The notes beneath the pieces were generated by a model. The model was not told the DNA's origin and did not search any database. It saw only the letters and a program-made list of their open reading frames with translations. Position numbers and translations under genes: made by a program. Shown one piece after another: positions 28,001 through 37,710 of a stretch of DNA of 64,000 nucleotides. The first letter of the stretch is position 1. Every line of letters starts with the position of its first letter. Origin of the DNA: Tsukamurella tyrosinosolvens (GTDB taxonomy: Bacteria > Actinomycetota > Actinomycetes > Mycobacteriales > Mycobacteriaceae); contig NZ_FNSA01000003.1 of NCBI RefSeq assembly GCF_900104775.1, positions 3,906,001-3,970,000 of the forward strand. Reading direction: 5' to 3'.

Positions 28001-29353
28001 ATGCCCGACATCCAGTACGCGGTGACCGACCCCGCCACCGGCGAGGTGCTGCAGACCTATCCGACCGCCGAGCCCGCCGAGGTCGAGGCGGCGATCGAGG
28101 CGGCCTCACGCGCCGCGCGGACGTGGCCGCAGCAGTCGACGGTCGCGGAGCGGGCCGCGCTGGTGCGCCGCGTCGCGGAGCTGCACACCGAGCGCCGCGA
28201 GATGCTCGCGGGGATCATCCAGCGGGAGATGGGCAAGCCGCTCGAAGACGCACTCGGCGAGGTCGACTTCTCCGCCGCGATCTACACCTACTACGCCGAC
28301 AACGCGGAGAAGCTCCTCGCGGACCAGCCGCTCGAACTGCTCGAGGGTGACGGCACCGCGGTGATCCGCCGCTCCCCCATCGGCGTGCTGTTCGGGATCA
28401 TGCCGTGGAACTTCCCGTACTACCAGGTGGCGCGGTTCGCCGGCCCGAACCTGGCCGCGGGCAACACGATCCTGCTCAAGCACGCGCCGCAGTGCCCCGA
28501 GTCGGCGGAGGCGATGCAGCTGATCTTCGAGGAGGCGGGCCTGCCGTCCGGCGCCTACGTCAACATCCGCGTCAGCAACGAGCAGGCGGCGGAGATCATC
28601 GCCGACCCGCGGGTCGCCGCGGTCTCCCTGACCGGCTCGGAGCGGGCTGGCGCCGCCGTCGCGGAGGTCGCCGGCCGGAACCTCAAGAAGTGCGTCCTCG
28701 AGCTGGGCGGTTCCGACCCGTTCATCGTGCTCTCGACCGACGACCTGGACGCGACCGTCGACGCCGCCGTCGCCGGCCGCCTCGACAACACCGGCCAGTC
28801 CTGCAACGCGGCGAAGCGCTTCATCGTGGCCGCGGACCTCTACGACGACTTCCTCGCGAAGTTCACCGGCAAGCTGCTCGCGGCGGGTGACGGGATCGCG
28901 CCGCTCTCCTCGGAGCGCGCGGCGATCGGATTGGAGCAGCAGGTCAACCAGGCGGTGGAGGCCGGCGCGAGCCTCGCCATCGAGGGGCGGCGCGACGGTG
29001 CCTTCTTCCCGCCCGCCGTGCTCACGAACGTCACGGAGGACAACCCGGCGTTCCGGCAGGAGCTGTTCGGGCCCGTCGCCACCGTCTACCGGGTGGAGGG
29101 CGAGGGCGAGGCCCTCGCGCTCGCGAACGACACGCCGTTCGGCCTCGGCTCGTACGTCTTCACCACCGACCCGGAGCAGGCCGCCCGCGTCGCGGACGGC
29201 ATCCAGGCCGGCATGGTCTTCGTCAACGGCGTCCTCGCCGAGGGCGCCGAGCTGCCCTTCGGCGGGGTGAAGCGCTCGGGGTTCGGCCGTGAGATGGGCC
29301 CGCTGGGCATCGAGGAGTTCCTCAACAAGAAGCTGATCCGCACGATCGCGTAG
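28001..29353 (+). CDS. Succinate-semialdehyde dehydrogenase family (GabD-like)
   Basis: The 450-residue aldehyde dehydrogenase has the cofactor-binding IMPWNFPYYQ, TGSERAG, the general base Glu235 (VLELGGSDP) and the nucleophile Cys268 (NTGQSCNAAKR). Length and motif spacing fit the short GabD1/Sad type that oxidises succinate semialdehyde with NAD(P). The start follows ACAAGGAG, a good ribosome site, and a hairpin 7 bases downstream of the stop ends the transcript. Other short aldehydes remain possible substrates. Confidence 0.9.
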   Translation: MPDIQYAVTDPATGEVLQTYPTAEPAEVEAAIEAASRAARTWPQQSTVAERAALVRRVAELHTERREMLAGIIQREMGKPLEDALGEVDFSAAIYTYYADNAEKLLADQPLELLEGDGTAVIRRSPIGVLFGIMPWNFPYYQVARFAGPNLAAGNTILLKHAPQCPESAEAMQLIFEEAGLPSGAYVNIRVSNEQAAEIIADPRVAAVSLTGSERAGAAVAEVAGRNLKKCVLELGGSDPFIVLSTDDLDATVDAAVAGRLDNTGQSCNAAKRFIVAADLYDDFLAKFTGKLLAAGDGIAPLSSERAAIGLEQQVNQAVEAGASLAIEGRRDGAFFPPAVLTNVTEDNPAFRQELFGPVATVYRVEGEGEALALANDTPFGLGSYVFTTDPEQAARVADGIQAGMVFVNGVLAEGAELPFGGVKRSGFGREMGPLGIEEFLNKKLIRTIA

Positions 29354-29359
29354 CTCGAC

Positions 29360-29394
29360 GGGGTGGTTCCCCGGCCGGGCCGAGGAACCACCCC
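29360..29394. terminator. Hairpin terminator after the aldehyde dehydrogenase
   Basis: GGGGTGGTTCC pairs with GGAACCACCCC across a 13-base loop, starting 7 bases after the stop codon. Confidence 0.8.
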
Positions 29395-29445
29395 CACCTC
29401 TGCGGATGCGGGCCTCCTCACAACGCAATTGCTGTTAGCGATCCG

Positions 29446-29473
29446 TATGATCAGTGAAGTACACCCTGATCAT
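29446..29473 (+). promoter_or_regulatory. Inverted repeat overlapping a -10 box upstream of a membrane-protein gene
   Basis: ATGATCAG (29447-29454) and CTGATCAT (29466-29473) form a perfect 8-base inverted repeat with 11 bases between. The left arm overlaps a -10-like TATGAT (29446-29451). It is 14 bases before the start codon at 29488 and could be an operator. Confidence 0.5.
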
Positions 29474-29487
29474 GCGAGGAGGCAAAG

Positions 29488-29847
29488 ATGGGTTCCGGCA
29501 GCGGCTTCTTCGTCCCGACCACGAGCGCGGTGATGGTCTTCGCGGTGACGGCGATCGTGGCCCCCTCCCTCGGCCTCCTCCGCGCCCGGCTGCCCGGCTG
29601 GAGCGCGTGGGCCGGGTTCGCCGCCGGCGTGCTCGCGGGGATCGCGACCGCCGCGCAGCAGATGTCCTTCCTCCTGCCGCTCGGCATCCTCGCCTACTCC
29701 CTGATCGCGCTGGTCGGATGGGCCAGATCCGAGCACTGGGCGGGCCGATTCGATGCCGGCCCCCTGGGCCGCGGGGCCCTGTTCCACGCGTACGGACTCG
29801 GAGCGTTCTTCGCGGCCGTGACCGGCCTCGTCGTGCGACTGCTCTGA
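29488..29847 (+). CDS. Small polytopic membrane protein, unknown
   Basis: The 119-residue protein has three to four hydrophobic helices (AVMVFAVTAIVAPSLGLL, AWAGFAAGVLAGIATAA, FLLPLGILAYSLIALVGW and ALFHAYGLGAFFAAVTGLVV). No family is recognised. The ATG follows GCGAGGAGGCAAAG, a strong ribosome site, and the promoter region carries a perfect inverted repeat, so expression is probably regulated. It stands alone between a terminator and the next gene. Confidence 0.7.
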   Translation: MGSGSGFFVPTTSAVMVFAVTAIVAPSLGLLRARLPGWSAWAGFAAGVLAGIATAAQQMSFLLPLGILAYSLIALVGWARSEHWAGRFDAGPLGRGALFHAYGLGAFFAAVTGLVVRLL

Positions 29848-29971
29848 CCCCGGCCCCGGCGGGCCGAGGCCGCGCGCACCGGTCCCGACCATGCCGGGGC
29901 CTCTGTGTCCTTGAACACGGATCGCCGCGCTCGAATTGAACGTGCGTCGAGGTTTCCGCTACAAACAGTGA

Positions 29972-30496
29972 GTGACTGATAGACACCAAGGACTTCACTC
30001 TCACGATCGATGGGATGTGTGGTACCCCAGCGCCTTCGAGGTCACCACCGAGGGCGTGCGGAGCTTCGGGCGCGCGACGCGGTGCTGGCACACCCCGTGG
30101 GAGAGCCTCGGCGTGCCGCCGGCGGGCACGCCCGTCCCGGCGACGCTGCTCGCCGCACCGATGCTCCACGCGGTCGCCGCGCTCGTCGCGGCATCGATCA
30201 GCAGCCCGAACATGTCCCGGATCCTGCATGCCGGTCAGTCCTACCGCTACGAACGGCACCCCGTCATCGGCGAACGCATCGACATCGGCGCGCGGATCAG
30301 CGACCAGACCCAGCGCGGCGGCGCGGACTTCTTCACCGTCGAGAGCGGTGCCGTCGTCGACGGCGAGACCCGGATCGTCGGGACCAGTCAGATCGTGTAC
30401 CTCGGCGACGCCGTCGAGGGGCCGGCGCTCGAGGAGGCACTGGTCGAGAACGTGATGCTGTTCGGGACGGGCCCGCTCACCCAGCAGCTGACCTGA
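29972..30496 (+). CDS. MaoC/FAS1-like hotdog-fold protein
   Basis: The 174-residue protein resembles the N-terminal hotdog half of MaoC-like dehydratases: VTTEGVRSFGRATRCWHTPWESLG, PATLLAAPM, ILHAGQSYRYERHPVIGERIDIGARISDQTQ and TRIVGTSQIVYLG. This pattern is like the HadA/HadC-type subunit, which lacks the catalytic D-H pair and needs a HadB-like partner; no partner is next to it. The GTG lies 6 bases after TACAAA (29960-29965), suggesting a leaderless mRNA. The family call is moderate; the role is inferred. Confidence 0.6.
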   Translation: MTDRHQGLHSHDRWDVWYPSAFEVTTEGVRSFGRATRCWHTPWESLGVPPAGTPVPATLLAAPMLHAVAALVAASISSPNMSRILHAGQSYRYERHPVIGERIDIGARISDQTQRGGADFFTVESGAVVDGETRIVGTSQIVYLGDAVEGPALEEALVENVMLFGTGPLTQQLT

Positions 30497-30504
30497 GCCG
30501 TTCG

Positions 30505-31263
30505 CTACAGCAGGCTCAGCTGGCCCGGCTCGCTACCGGGATCGACGCGCGCGATCAGCTCCGGCCCGGTGTTGGCGACGGCGTTGACCAGGGCGGACAC
30601 GGGCCGGATCTCGATCCGCTCGGCCACGTCGAGCGCGGGCGGGCGCAGCAGCGCCGGGTCGACCGGTCCGTCCGGGTTCAGCCACTCGTCGAAGACGTCG
30701 GGGGTGAGGACCAGCGGCATCCGGTCGTGCACGGCGCGGAGCGGGCCGACCGCGTCGGTGGTCAGCACCGTCGCCGACAGGGTGGGCGGCACCTCCAGAC
30801 CGGCCCCGGCGGGCCGCCACACCGACCACAGGCCCGCGATGTACATGCGCGTCCCGTCGACCGGGGTGAGGTACGTGGGCTGCTTACGCGGCTTCTTCGC
30901 GTCCGGATCGAGCACCTGCCACTCGTACCAGCCGTCCATCGGGATGAGGCAGCGCTTGGACTTGATCGCGGTGCGGAAGGCGGGCTTCTCGTCGACGGAC
31001 TCCGCGCGGGCGTTGAACAGCGGCGGGCCGCTCAGCGTCTTCTGCCAGTGCGGGAGCAGCCCCCACCGCATCGCACGCAGCCGCCGGGTGGCGGGATCGT
31101 CCGGCGACTCCCGCGAATGCCGCGAGACGACGGCGACGATGTTCGTGGTGGGCGCGACGTTGAACCCCGGCACGTCCAGCGCCGTACCCTCGGTCTCATC
31201 CTCCGCGTCGATCTCCGCCGCCAACAGCGCCGGGTCCGTGGTCACCGCGTAGCGTCCGCACAT
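30505..31263 (-). CDS. SRAP/YedK-family DNA-protein crosslink sensor
   Basis: The 252-residue protein starts MCGRYAV with the catalytic Cys2 that covalently traps abasic sites in single-stranded DNA after Met removal. Other SRAP motifs are FNVAPT, MRWGLLPHW, FNARAES, GWYEW (catalytic Glu) and VHDRMP (catalytic His). It matches HMCES/YedK and Rv3226c. Start at MCGRY is fixed by the chemistry. It is divergent from nothing close by: soxR lies upstream on the same strand. Confidence 0.94.
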   Translation of the reverse strand: MCGRYAVTTDPALLAAEIDAEDETEGTALDVPGFNVAPTTNIVAVVSRHSRESPDDPATRRLRAMRWGLLPHWQKTLSGPPLFNARAESVDEKPAFRTAIKSKRCLIPMDGWYEWQVLDPDAKKPRKQPTYLTPVDGTRMYIAGLWSVWRPAGAGLEVPPTLSATVLTTDAVGPLRAVHDRMPLVLTPDVFDEWLNPDGPVDPALLRPPALDVAERIEIRPVSALVNAVANTGPELIARVDPGSEPGQLSLL

Positions 31264-31307
31264 GCCCTCAGGGTACGACGCCGCACCGACAGGTACCGCC
31301 GGAGCGG

Positions 31308-31760
31308 CTAGGCCTCGAACTCGTCGAAGACGCGACGCGGGCCGGCGCCGGTGGTCGCGAGGGCGTCGTGCGGGTTCGCGAGGGCGCAGGACGCCATCGA
31401 CAGGCAGCCGCAGCCGATGCAGTCGGTGAGGTTGTCGCGCAGACGGGTGAGCTCGTCGATCCGGTGCGACAGATCGTCGTGCCAGTACCGCGACAGCCGC
31501 TCCCAGTCCGCCTTCGTCGGCGTGCGGCCGTCGGGCAGCGTCGCCAGGGCCTCACGGATCGTGGCGAGCGGAATCCCCACGCGATGGCTGATCCGGATGA
31601 ACGCGACGCGGCGCAGCATCTCGCGCGGGTACCGCCGCTGGTTGCCGGAGGTACGCCGCGCGGAAATCAGGCCCTCGCGCTCGTAGAAGTGCAGCGCCGA
31701 CACCGCCACGCCGCTGCGCGCGGACAACTGACCGACGCTGAACTCCCGGGTGGTCTCCAC
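31308..31760 (-). CDS. soxR: SoxR redox-sensing MerR-family regulator
   Basis: The 150-residue protein has an N-terminal MerR helix-turn-helix (FSVGQLSARSGVAVSALHFYEREGLI), a dimer helix and the SoxR cluster motif C-x2-C-x-C-x5-C (Cys114, 117, 119 and 125) that holds a 2Fe-2S centre. In actinobacteria SoxR responds to redox-active compounds and controls a small set of oxidoreductase genes. The SRAP gene lies 44 bases downstream on the same strand. An own-promoter palindrome was not evident. Confidence 0.94.
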   Translation of the reverse strand: METTREFSVGQLSARSGVAVSALHFYEREGLISARRTSGNQRRYPREMLRRVAFIRISHRVGIPLATIREALATLPDGRTPTKADWERLSRYWHDDLSHRIDELTRLRDNLTDCIGCGCLSMASCALANPHDALATTGAGPRRVFDEFEA

Positions 31761-31793
31761 CCCGTCGAGACTACCTGAACGTTAGTTCAGGGA

Positions 31794-32669
31794 TCAGCGC
31801 GCGGGCTTCGCCGAGGACGACGCCGCAGCAGCCGGCTTGGTGGCCGGGGCCGCGGGCTTCGCCGACGGGGCGCCCGGCTTCGCGGACGCGGCCGGGGCGG
31901 CCGGCTTGGCGGAGGCGCTCGCCGCGGGAGCCGGGGCTGTCGTGGGCTTCGGCGGGTTCTTCAGGATCGCGATCTGCACGCCGAGCAGGTCGACGGCCAG
32001 CTGATCGTCGGCGCCGACGAACGGCGCGGCCTCGCGCGACTGGCGGCCGCCGCGCAGCGACATGGTGACCCCGTTGACGACCGCGGTGTACTGCCGCGAC
32101 TGCATGTACTCCGTCTGGTTGCCGCGCTTGGTCTTGGTGGTGAACTCCAGGCCCAGGCCGTCGGGGGCGCCCGTGACGGCGATCGAGCGCACGCTGATCT
32201 CGGAGGTGGCCCCGTCGCGGACGGCTTTGAACGTGCCGCACTTGGGCAGGGCCGCGCGCAGCGGGGCGACGTCCATCGCGAACTTCGAGACCACCATCGA
32301 CCAGTTCACGCCGCGGGCGGAGCCGTTGGTCTGCGCGGTGTCGGTGCCCTTGGGGATGGGCAGACCCGCGTACAGGACCTTGCACTCGGCGGGCGTGACG
32401 GCCGCGCGGTTCAGCGACGCCCACGCACCGTTCCAGCCCGCGGCGGCGCCGGAGAGCACCGCGCCGCCGAAGTTCATGTCGTCGGGGAGGTTGCCCGAGC
32501 CGATGACCAGCTCGCCCGCCCGATTGGTCGGGGCCGCCGCCGGCTTCGGATCGGCGGGCTTCGGGTCGGCCGACGCGGCGGGGGCGAGTACGCCCACGGT
32601 GGTCGCGAGGGTGGCGACGGTGGCGGCGGACACGACGGCCCTGCCCACGAACGTACGAGTGCGCTTCAT
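31794..32669 (-). CDS. Secreted protein with Ala/Pro/Lys-rich tail, unknown
   Basis: The 291-residue protein has a signal peptide (basic start MKRTRTF, hydrophobic VVSAATVATLATTVGVLAPAA, cleavage after ASA). The mature domain (about 45-230) contains two cysteines (AECKVLY, PKCGTF) that may form a disulfide and resembles the PknH-type sensor domains of mycobacterial envelope proteins, though weakly. The last 60 residues are low complexity, with repeated AKPAAPA-like units. ATG 32669 follows GGGAGA by 8 bases. It is divergent from aroA. Confidence 0.7.
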   Translation of the reverse strand: MKRTRTFVGRAVVSAATVATLATTVGVLAPAASADPKPADPKPAAAPTNRAGELVIGSGNLPDDMNFGGAVLSGAAAGWNGAWASLNRAAVTPAECKVLYAGLPIPKGTDTAQTNGSARGVNWSMVVSKFAMDVAPLRAALPKCGTFKAVRDGATSEISVRSIAVTGAPDGLGLEFTTKTKRGNQTEYMQSRQYTAVVNGVTMSLRGGRQSREAAPFVGADDQLAVDLLGVQIAILKNPPKPTTAPAPAASASAKPAAPAASAKPGAPSAKPAAPATKPAAAASSSAKPAR

Positions 32670-32758
32670 CGAAAGATCTCCCGGCGGTGATGACCTGACC
32701 TGTTCCGTCCAGCAAGGTAGCACGCGGTGAGGCCACCCTCATGTGCAAGGATGTGCGC

Positions 32759-34030
32759 GTGGAGCAGTTGGAGCTATGGCCCGCGCCCTTCGCCGCAGGT
32801 CCGGTGACGGGCACCGTCGCGCTCCCCGGCTCGAAATCGATCACCAATCGCGCGTACGTCCTTGCGGCACAGGCCCCGTCGCGGTCCACGCTGACGAACG
32901 CCCTCCGCAGCCGCGACACCGACCTCATGGCACGGGCCCTCGAGACCCTCGGCGCGCGCGTCGACTTCCTTACCGACACCACGGTTGCGGTGACCGGCGG
33001 CGACCTGCACGGCGGCGACGTCGACTGCGGCCTCGCCGGCACCGTCATGCGCTTCCTCCCGCCGCTCGCCGCCGGGGCGCGCGGCACCGTCGCCTTCGAC
33101 GGTGACCCGCAGGCCCGGGCCCGGCCCCTGGGCACCGTGCTCGACGCGCTGCGCGGGCTCGGCGCCCGCATCGACGGCGACGGCCTGCCCTTCACCGTGC
33201 ACGGCGACGGCCCGATCCGCGGCGGCACCGTCACCATCGACGCGTCCGCGAGCTCGCAGTTCGTCTCCGGCCTACTGCTCAGTGGCCCCGGCTTCGCCGA
33301 GGGCGTCACGGTGCACCACGACGGGAAGCCCGTGCCGTCGATGCCGCACATCGAGATGACCGTCGACATGCTGCGCGCCGCGGGCGCCGAGGTCGACACC
33401 TCCGAGGCGAACACGTGGCGGGTCGCGCCGGGCGGGCTCCGCGCGCACGACTGGACCGTCGAGCCGGACCTGTCGAACGCCACCGTCTTCCTCGCCGCGG
33501 CCGCGGTCACCGGCGGCGCGGTGACCGTGCCGCACTGGAACCCGCAGTCCACGCAGCCGGGTGTGCAGTTCGCCGACATCCTGTCGGCGATGGGCGCCGA
33601 GGTCTCGCACGCCGACGGTGCGCTCACCGCCCGCGGAACCGGGGCCCTGCAGGGCGTCGACTGGGACCTGCGCGACATCGGCGAGCTCACCCCCACCGTC
33701 GCGGCGCTGGCCGCCCTCGCGGACACCCCGTCGCACCTGCGCGGCATCGCTCATCTGCGCGGCCACGAGACCGACCGGCTCGCCGCGCTGACGGCCGAGA
33801 TCACCGCCCTCGGCGGGCGCTGCGCCGAGACCGAGGACGGCCTGCGGATCGAGCCCGCGACGCTGCACGGCGGCGTCTGGCACAGCTACGCCGACCACCG
33901 GATGTCGACCGCCGGCGCGATCCTCGGCCTGGTCACCGCGGGCGTCCAGGTCGAGGACATCGCGGCCACCTCCAAGACCATGCCGGACTTCCCCGCGCTG
34001 TGGCACGCGCTGCTCGGCGGCGGATCGTGA
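32759..34030 (+). CDS. aroA: 3-phosphoshikimate 1-carboxyvinyltransferase (EPSP synthase)
   Basis: The 423-residue enzyme of the shikimate pathway condenses shikimate-3-phosphate with phosphoenolpyruvate. Motifs include [31 protein letters not shown], the actinobacterial [22 protein letters not shown] and [18 protein letters not shown] 32759 is preferred because AAGGA lies 7 bases before it; ATG 32741 would add six residues. The stop is followed after 3 bases by rsgA, so the two form an operon as in Rv3227-Rv3228. Confidence 0.95.
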   Translation: MEQLELWPAPFAAGPVTGTVALPGSKSITNRAYVLAAQAPSRSTLTNALRSRDTDLMARALETLGARVDFLTDTTVAVTGGDLHGGDVDCGLAGTVMRFLPPLAAGARGTVAFDGDPQARARPLGTVLDALRGLGARIDGDGLPFTVHGDGPIRGGTVTIDASASSQFVSGLLLSGPGFAEGVTVHHDGKPVPSMPHIEMTVDMLRAAGAEVDTSEANTWRVAPGGLRAHDWTVEPDLSNATVFLAAAAVTGGAVTVPHWNPQSTQPGVQFADILSAMGAEVSHADGALTARGTGALQGVDWDLRDIGELTPTVAALAALADTPSHLRGIAHLRGHETDRLAALTAEITALGGRCAETEDGLRIEPATLHGGVWHSYADHRMSTAGAILGLVTAGVQVEDIAATSKTMPDFPALWHALLGGGS

Positions 34031-34033
34031 GCC

Positions 34034-35026
34034 TTGGGTAAGCGCGAGTACGACGAGACCGATGTCCGGGTGCGCCCGGGCAAGAGCAGTCGGCCACGCA
34101 CCAAGAACCGGCCTGATCACAGCGACGCCGCGACGGCCATGGTCGTCTCGGTCGACCGCGGCCGCTGGGGCTGCGCCCTCGACGGCGACCCCGAACGGAT
34201 CATCGTCGCCATGCGCGCCCGCGAGCTGGGCCGGTCCCCCATCGTCGTGGGCGATTCCGTGGGCGTCGTCGGCGACCTGACGGGCCGCAAGGACACCCTC
34301 GCGCGGATCGTCCGGGTCGACGAACGGAAGACCGTGCTGCGCCGCACCGCCGACGACACCGACCCGTACGAGCGGATCGTGGTCGCGAACGCGCAACAGC
34401 TGCTCATCGTCACGGCGCTGGCCGATCCCCCGCCGCGGACCGGCTTCGTCGAACGCACCCTCATCGCCGCCTACGCCGGCGGCCTCACGCCCGTGCTGTG
34501 CCTGACCAAGGGCGACCTCGCCGACGCGGCGGAGTTCACCGCCGCCTTCGCCGACCTCGACCTGACCGTCATCTCCGCGGGCCGCGGCGACCCCCTCGAC
34601 GAGGCGCACGAGCTGCTCACCGGCCGCCTCACCGCGCTCATCGGGCACAGCGGCGTCGGCAAGTCCACGCTGGTCAACCGGCTCGTCCCCGACGCCAATC
34701 GCGCCACCGGCGTGGTCTCCGGCGTCGGCAAGGGCCGGCACACGTCCACCCAGTCCGTGGCGCTGTGGCTGCCCGACGGCGGCTGGGTCGTCGACACCCC
34801 CGGCATCCGCAGCTTCGGCCTCGCGCACATCTCCACCGACGACGTGATCGCCGCGTTCCCCGACCTCGACGACGCCGTGCAGGACTGCCCCCGCGGCTGC
34901 ACCCACCTGGGGCCGCCCGCCGACCCCGAGTGCGCCCTGGACCGGCTGGACGGGACGGCCCACCGTCGGGCGATGGCGGTCCGCGGCCTGCTGACCGACC
35001 TGACCGCCACGCCCGACTGGGCCTGA
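34034..35026 (+). CDS. rsgA: RsgA, circularly permuted ribosome-assembly GTPase
   Basis: The 330-residue protein has an OB-fold N-terminal region, then GTPase motifs in permuted order: G4 (LTKGDL), G1 (GHSGVGKSTLVNRL) and G3 (DTPGIRSFGL). A C-terminal zinc site is made by Cys-Cys-His-Cys in DCPRGCTHLGPPADPEC. RsgA checks the late 30S subunit. The start is a TTG (34034), 3 bases after the aroA stop, giving GKREYDETDVR; no better start lies nearby. Note TKGD in place of the standard NKxD, as is seen in actinobacterial members. Confidence 0.93.
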   Translation: MGKREYDETDVRVRPGKSSRPRTKNRPDHSDAATAMVVSVDRGRWGCALDGDPERIIVAMRARELGRSPIVVGDSVGVVGDLTGRKDTLARIVRVDERKTVLRRTADDTDPYERIVVANAQQLLIVTALADPPPRTGFVERTLIAAYAGGLTPVLCLTKGDLADAAEFTAAFADLDLTVISAGRGDPLDEAHELLTGRLTALIGHSGVGKSTLVNRLVPDANRATGVVSGVGKGRHTSTQSVALWLPDGGWVVDTPGIRSFGLAHISTDDVIAAFPDLDDAVQDCPRGCTHLGPPADPECALDRLDGTAHRRAMAVRGLLTDLTATPDWA

Positions 35027-35027
35027 G

Positions 35028-35564
35028 TTACGCGGACGCCCGCTTGGGCAGCTTCCAGCCCGGGCGCGGGAAGTGGCAGGTGTAGCCGTCCGGGTACTTC
35101 TCCAGGTAGTCCTGGTGCTCGGGCTCGGCCTGCCAGAACGGCGCCGCCGCCTCGATCGTCGTCACGGCCTTGCCGGGCCAGAGGCCCGACGCGTCGACGT
35201 CGGCGATGGTGTCGCGCGCGACCCGCTCCTGCTCGTCGCTGAGCGGGAAGATCGCCGAGCGATAGCTCGAGCCCACGTCGTTGCCCTGCCGGTCCTTGGT
35301 GGACGGGTCGTGGATCTGGAAGAAGAACTCCAGCACGTCCCGATAGCTGGTCTTCGCGGGGTCGAAGACGATCTCGACGGCCTCCGCGTGACCCGGATGG
35401 TTGCGGTACGTCGCGTGGTCGTTCGCGCCGCCCGTGTAGCCGACGCGCGTCTCCTCGATGCCCGGCTGCTTGCGGATCAGGTCCTGCATGCCCCAGAAAC
35501 ATCCGCCCGCCAGGACCGCGGTCTCGCGGCCGGGGACCGTGGTGATGGTGCCGTTGTCAGTCAT
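35028..35564 (-). CDS. msrA: Peptide methionine sulfoxide reductase MsrA
   Basis: The 178-residue enzyme has the catalytic GCFWG motif with Cys22, [18 protein letters not shown] and the substrate loop of class A reductases. It reduces methionine S-sulfoxide in proteins using thioredoxin. The start ATG 35564 follows AAGGAG by about 8 bases. It is convergent with rsgA, the stops being 1 base apart. It fits the oxidative-stress theme with SoxR and SigH. Confidence 0.95.
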   Translation of the reverse strand: MTDNGTITTVPGRETAVLAGGCFWGMQDLIRKQPGIEETRVGYTGGANDHATYRNHPGHAEAVEIVFDPAKTSYRDVLEFFFQIHDPSTKDRQGNDVGSSYRSAIFPLSDEQERVARDTIADVDASGLWPGKAVTTIEAAAPFWQAEPEHQDYLEKYPDGYTCHFPRPGWKLPKRASA

Positions 35565-35626
35565 GCGCAGCTCCTTCCGCCGGGAGACCAGTGCTCCCGC
35601 TAGTCGTTTCAACACGCCGAGAAGCG

Positions 35627-36106
35627 TCACGATTCCGACGGTACCCCCACCGTCCGGGTGAGGTAGGTGCTGTTCGGGTCGTCGACGTAGTGCCCGAACG
35701 GCGGGCACGGCACGAAGCCGTGCGCGGCGTAGAGCGCCCTGGCCGGTGCGAAGAAGTCCTGGCTGCCCGTCTCCAGCGAGATCCGCTGCACGCCGCGGGC
35801 GAGGGCGTCGTCGAGGGCGTGCGTCAGGAGGCGGCGGCCGATCCCCCGACCGCGCGCTTTCGGCGCGGTGCGCATCGACTTGAGTTCCTCGTGCCCGGGT
35901 TCCACCTCCGCCAGCGCGACGGTGCCGACGAGCGCACCGTCGTCGTGCAGCGTCCACAGCCGGACGTGCGGCGCGCGCAGCTCCTCCAGTCCGAGGGCGT
36001 GCTGACTCTCCGGCGGCGCGGTGGGCGCCATATCGGCGTGATGCGCGGCGAGGAACGCGGCGAGCGCGGGGTCCGCGAAGTCGGCGCGGGTGATCGACGT
36101 GTCCAT
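35627..36106 (-). CDS. GNAT-family N-acetyltransferase
   Basis: The 159-residue protein has the acetyl-CoA pyrophosphate loop [16 protein letters not shown] and the C-terminal [13 protein letters not shown] segment of GNAT enzymes. It is likely to acetylate a small amine. It is upstream of msrA on the same strand with 62 bases between, and divergent from the esterase gene. The substrate cannot be predicted. Confidence 0.88.
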   Translation of the reverse strand: MDTSITRADFADPALAAFLAAHHADMAPTAPPESQHALGLEELRAPHVRLWTLHDDGALVGTVALAEVEPGHEELKSMRTAPKARGRGIGRRLLTHALDDALARGVQRISLETGSQDFFAPARALYAAHGFVPCPPFGHYVDDPNSTYLTRTVGVPSES

Positions 36107-36141
36107 GACGATCCGACCGTACCCGGTGACAGACTCGGTGC

Positions 36142-37698
36142 ATGTCGGTGGCGGAGGAGCGGCCCGAGGTCAGGATCGACACGGGCGTGGTGTGGGGCCG
36201 CTGGCGGCCGACCGTGGGAGGGCCGGCCGGGGTGAGCGCGACGAGGTCGGCGGAGTTCCTGGGCATCCCGTTCGCGGAGGCACCGGTGGGCGGGCTGCGG
36301 TTCGGCGCCCCGGTCCCCCGGTCCCCCTGGGACGGCGTGCTCGACGCGGGGGCGTACGGCGCGACCGCGCAGCGCGGCGACCCCGGCGTGGTGCTGATCC
36401 CCGAGCCGTCGATCCCCGGCGACGGCACGCTCAACGTCAACGTGTTCACGCCCTCGCCGGAACACTCCGACGGTGCCGGCCTGCCCGTGCTGGTCTGGAT
36501 CCACGGCGGCGGCTACTTCGCGGGCTCACCGGCGAGCCCCTGGTACGACGGGCGCAACTTCAATCGCGACGGCGTCGTGACCGTGACCGTCTCGTACCGG
36601 CTGGGCTTCGACGGATTCGGGTGGATCGAGGACGCCCCGTCGAACCGCGGCGTCCGCGACTGGCTGCTCGCCCTGGACTGGGTGCAGCGCAACATCGCCG
36701 CGTTCGGCGGCGACCCGGCACGGGTCACCCTCGCGGGCCAGTCCGCGGGCGGCGGCGCCGTGCTCACCCTGCTGGGGATGGAGGCCGCGCAGCACCTGTT
36801 CAGCCGGGCGATCGTGATGTCCGGGGTCCTCGCCGCGGCCTCCTCGGACCGCGCGGAGGCGTTCGGCCGCGACGTCGCCCGCCGGGCGGGCGTCGACCCG
36901 ACTCTGGCGGGGATGGCGACGGTGCCGGAGGAACGACTGCTCCGCCTGCAGCGCAAGGCCACCTCGATCGACCTGCCCGGCCTGCGCGCGGCGTTCACGC
37001 ACGGCCTTCCGCTCGGGCCCACCGTGGACGGCGACCTCCTGCCGCAGGGCACCATCGCCGCCCTGCGCTCCGGCGTCGGCGCCGACAAGCCCGTGCTGAT
37101 CGGCGCCACCGACGACGAGTTCACCCGCCTGTTCGTCGATGCGCCGCTGAAGTACCTGATGCCCCTGCTCCCGACGGCGGCGATCCTCGCCCTCCTGGCG
37201 GTCCCGCGGGCGCTGCGCGCGGACTACCTCACGGCCAACCCCGACGTGCTCGCGCGCGGCAGGGGCGCGCTCGCCGGGCGGCTGCTCAGCGACGCGATGT
37301 TCCGGGTCACCGTCCCGCGCATCGCGGACTTCCGCGCGGCCACGCCCGGCGCCGCCCCGATCTGGACCTACCGGTTCAGTTGGACGTCGGGTCCCTCAGG
37401 CATCGCGGGCCACTGCTTGGACGTGCCGTTCTTCTTCGACTGCCTCGACGGCCCGGCGATCGAGCCGCTCGCCGGCCCCCGGCCGCCGCAGGCCCTCGCG
37501 GACCAGGTGCACGGCGCCGCCGTCACCTTCGTCACCGACGGTGCGCCGGGCTGGCCCGCGAGCACCGCGACCGCGCCGATCAGCCGCGTCTTCGACGTGC
37601 CGGTCCGCGACGTGCCCGACGCCTACGCGTCCGCCCGGCCGCTGCTCACGCACTCGCGGCACGCGGTGCCCCGCACCTCTGCCGGTGAGGCGAGGTAG
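36142..37698 (+). CDS. Type-B carboxylesterase
   Basis: The 518-residue hydrolase belongs to the cholinesterase-type family: [20 protein letters not shown] forms the oxyanion hole, and GQSAGG holds the nucleophile Ser201. The acid is likely Glu in TDDEF (about 330), and a late His lies near HCLDVPFF. No signal peptide is seen, so it is probably cytosolic. The start ATG 36142 is 35 bases from the divergent GNAT gene. It is followed by the convergent FprA-type gene. Confidence 0.9.
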   Translation: MSVAEERPEVRIDTGVVWGRWRPTVGGPAGVSATRSAEFLGIPFAEAPVGGLRFGAPVPRSPWDGVLDAGAYGATAQRGDPGVVLIPEPSIPGDGTLNVNVFTPSPEHSDGAGLPVLVWIHGGGYFAGSPASPWYDGRNFNRDGVVTVTVSYRLGFDGFGWIEDAPSNRGVRDWLLALDWVQRNIAAFGGDPARVTLAGQSAGGGAVLTLLGMEAAQHLFSRAIVMSGVLAAASSDRAEAFGRDVARRAGVDPTLAGMATVPEERLLRLQRKATSIDLPGLRAAFTHGLPLGPTVDGDLLPQGTIAALRSGVGADKPVLIGATDDEFTRLFVDAPLKYLMPLLPTAAILALLAVPRALRADYLTANPDVLARGRGALAGRLLSDAMFRVTVPRIADFRAATPGAAPIWTYRFSWTSGPSGIAGHCLDVPFFFDCLDGPAIEPLAGPRPPQALADQVHGAAVTFVTDGAPGWPASTATAPISRVFDVPVRDVPDAYASARPLLTHSRHAVPRTSAGEAR

Positions 37699-37710
37699 GT
37701 CAGGAGCGGC

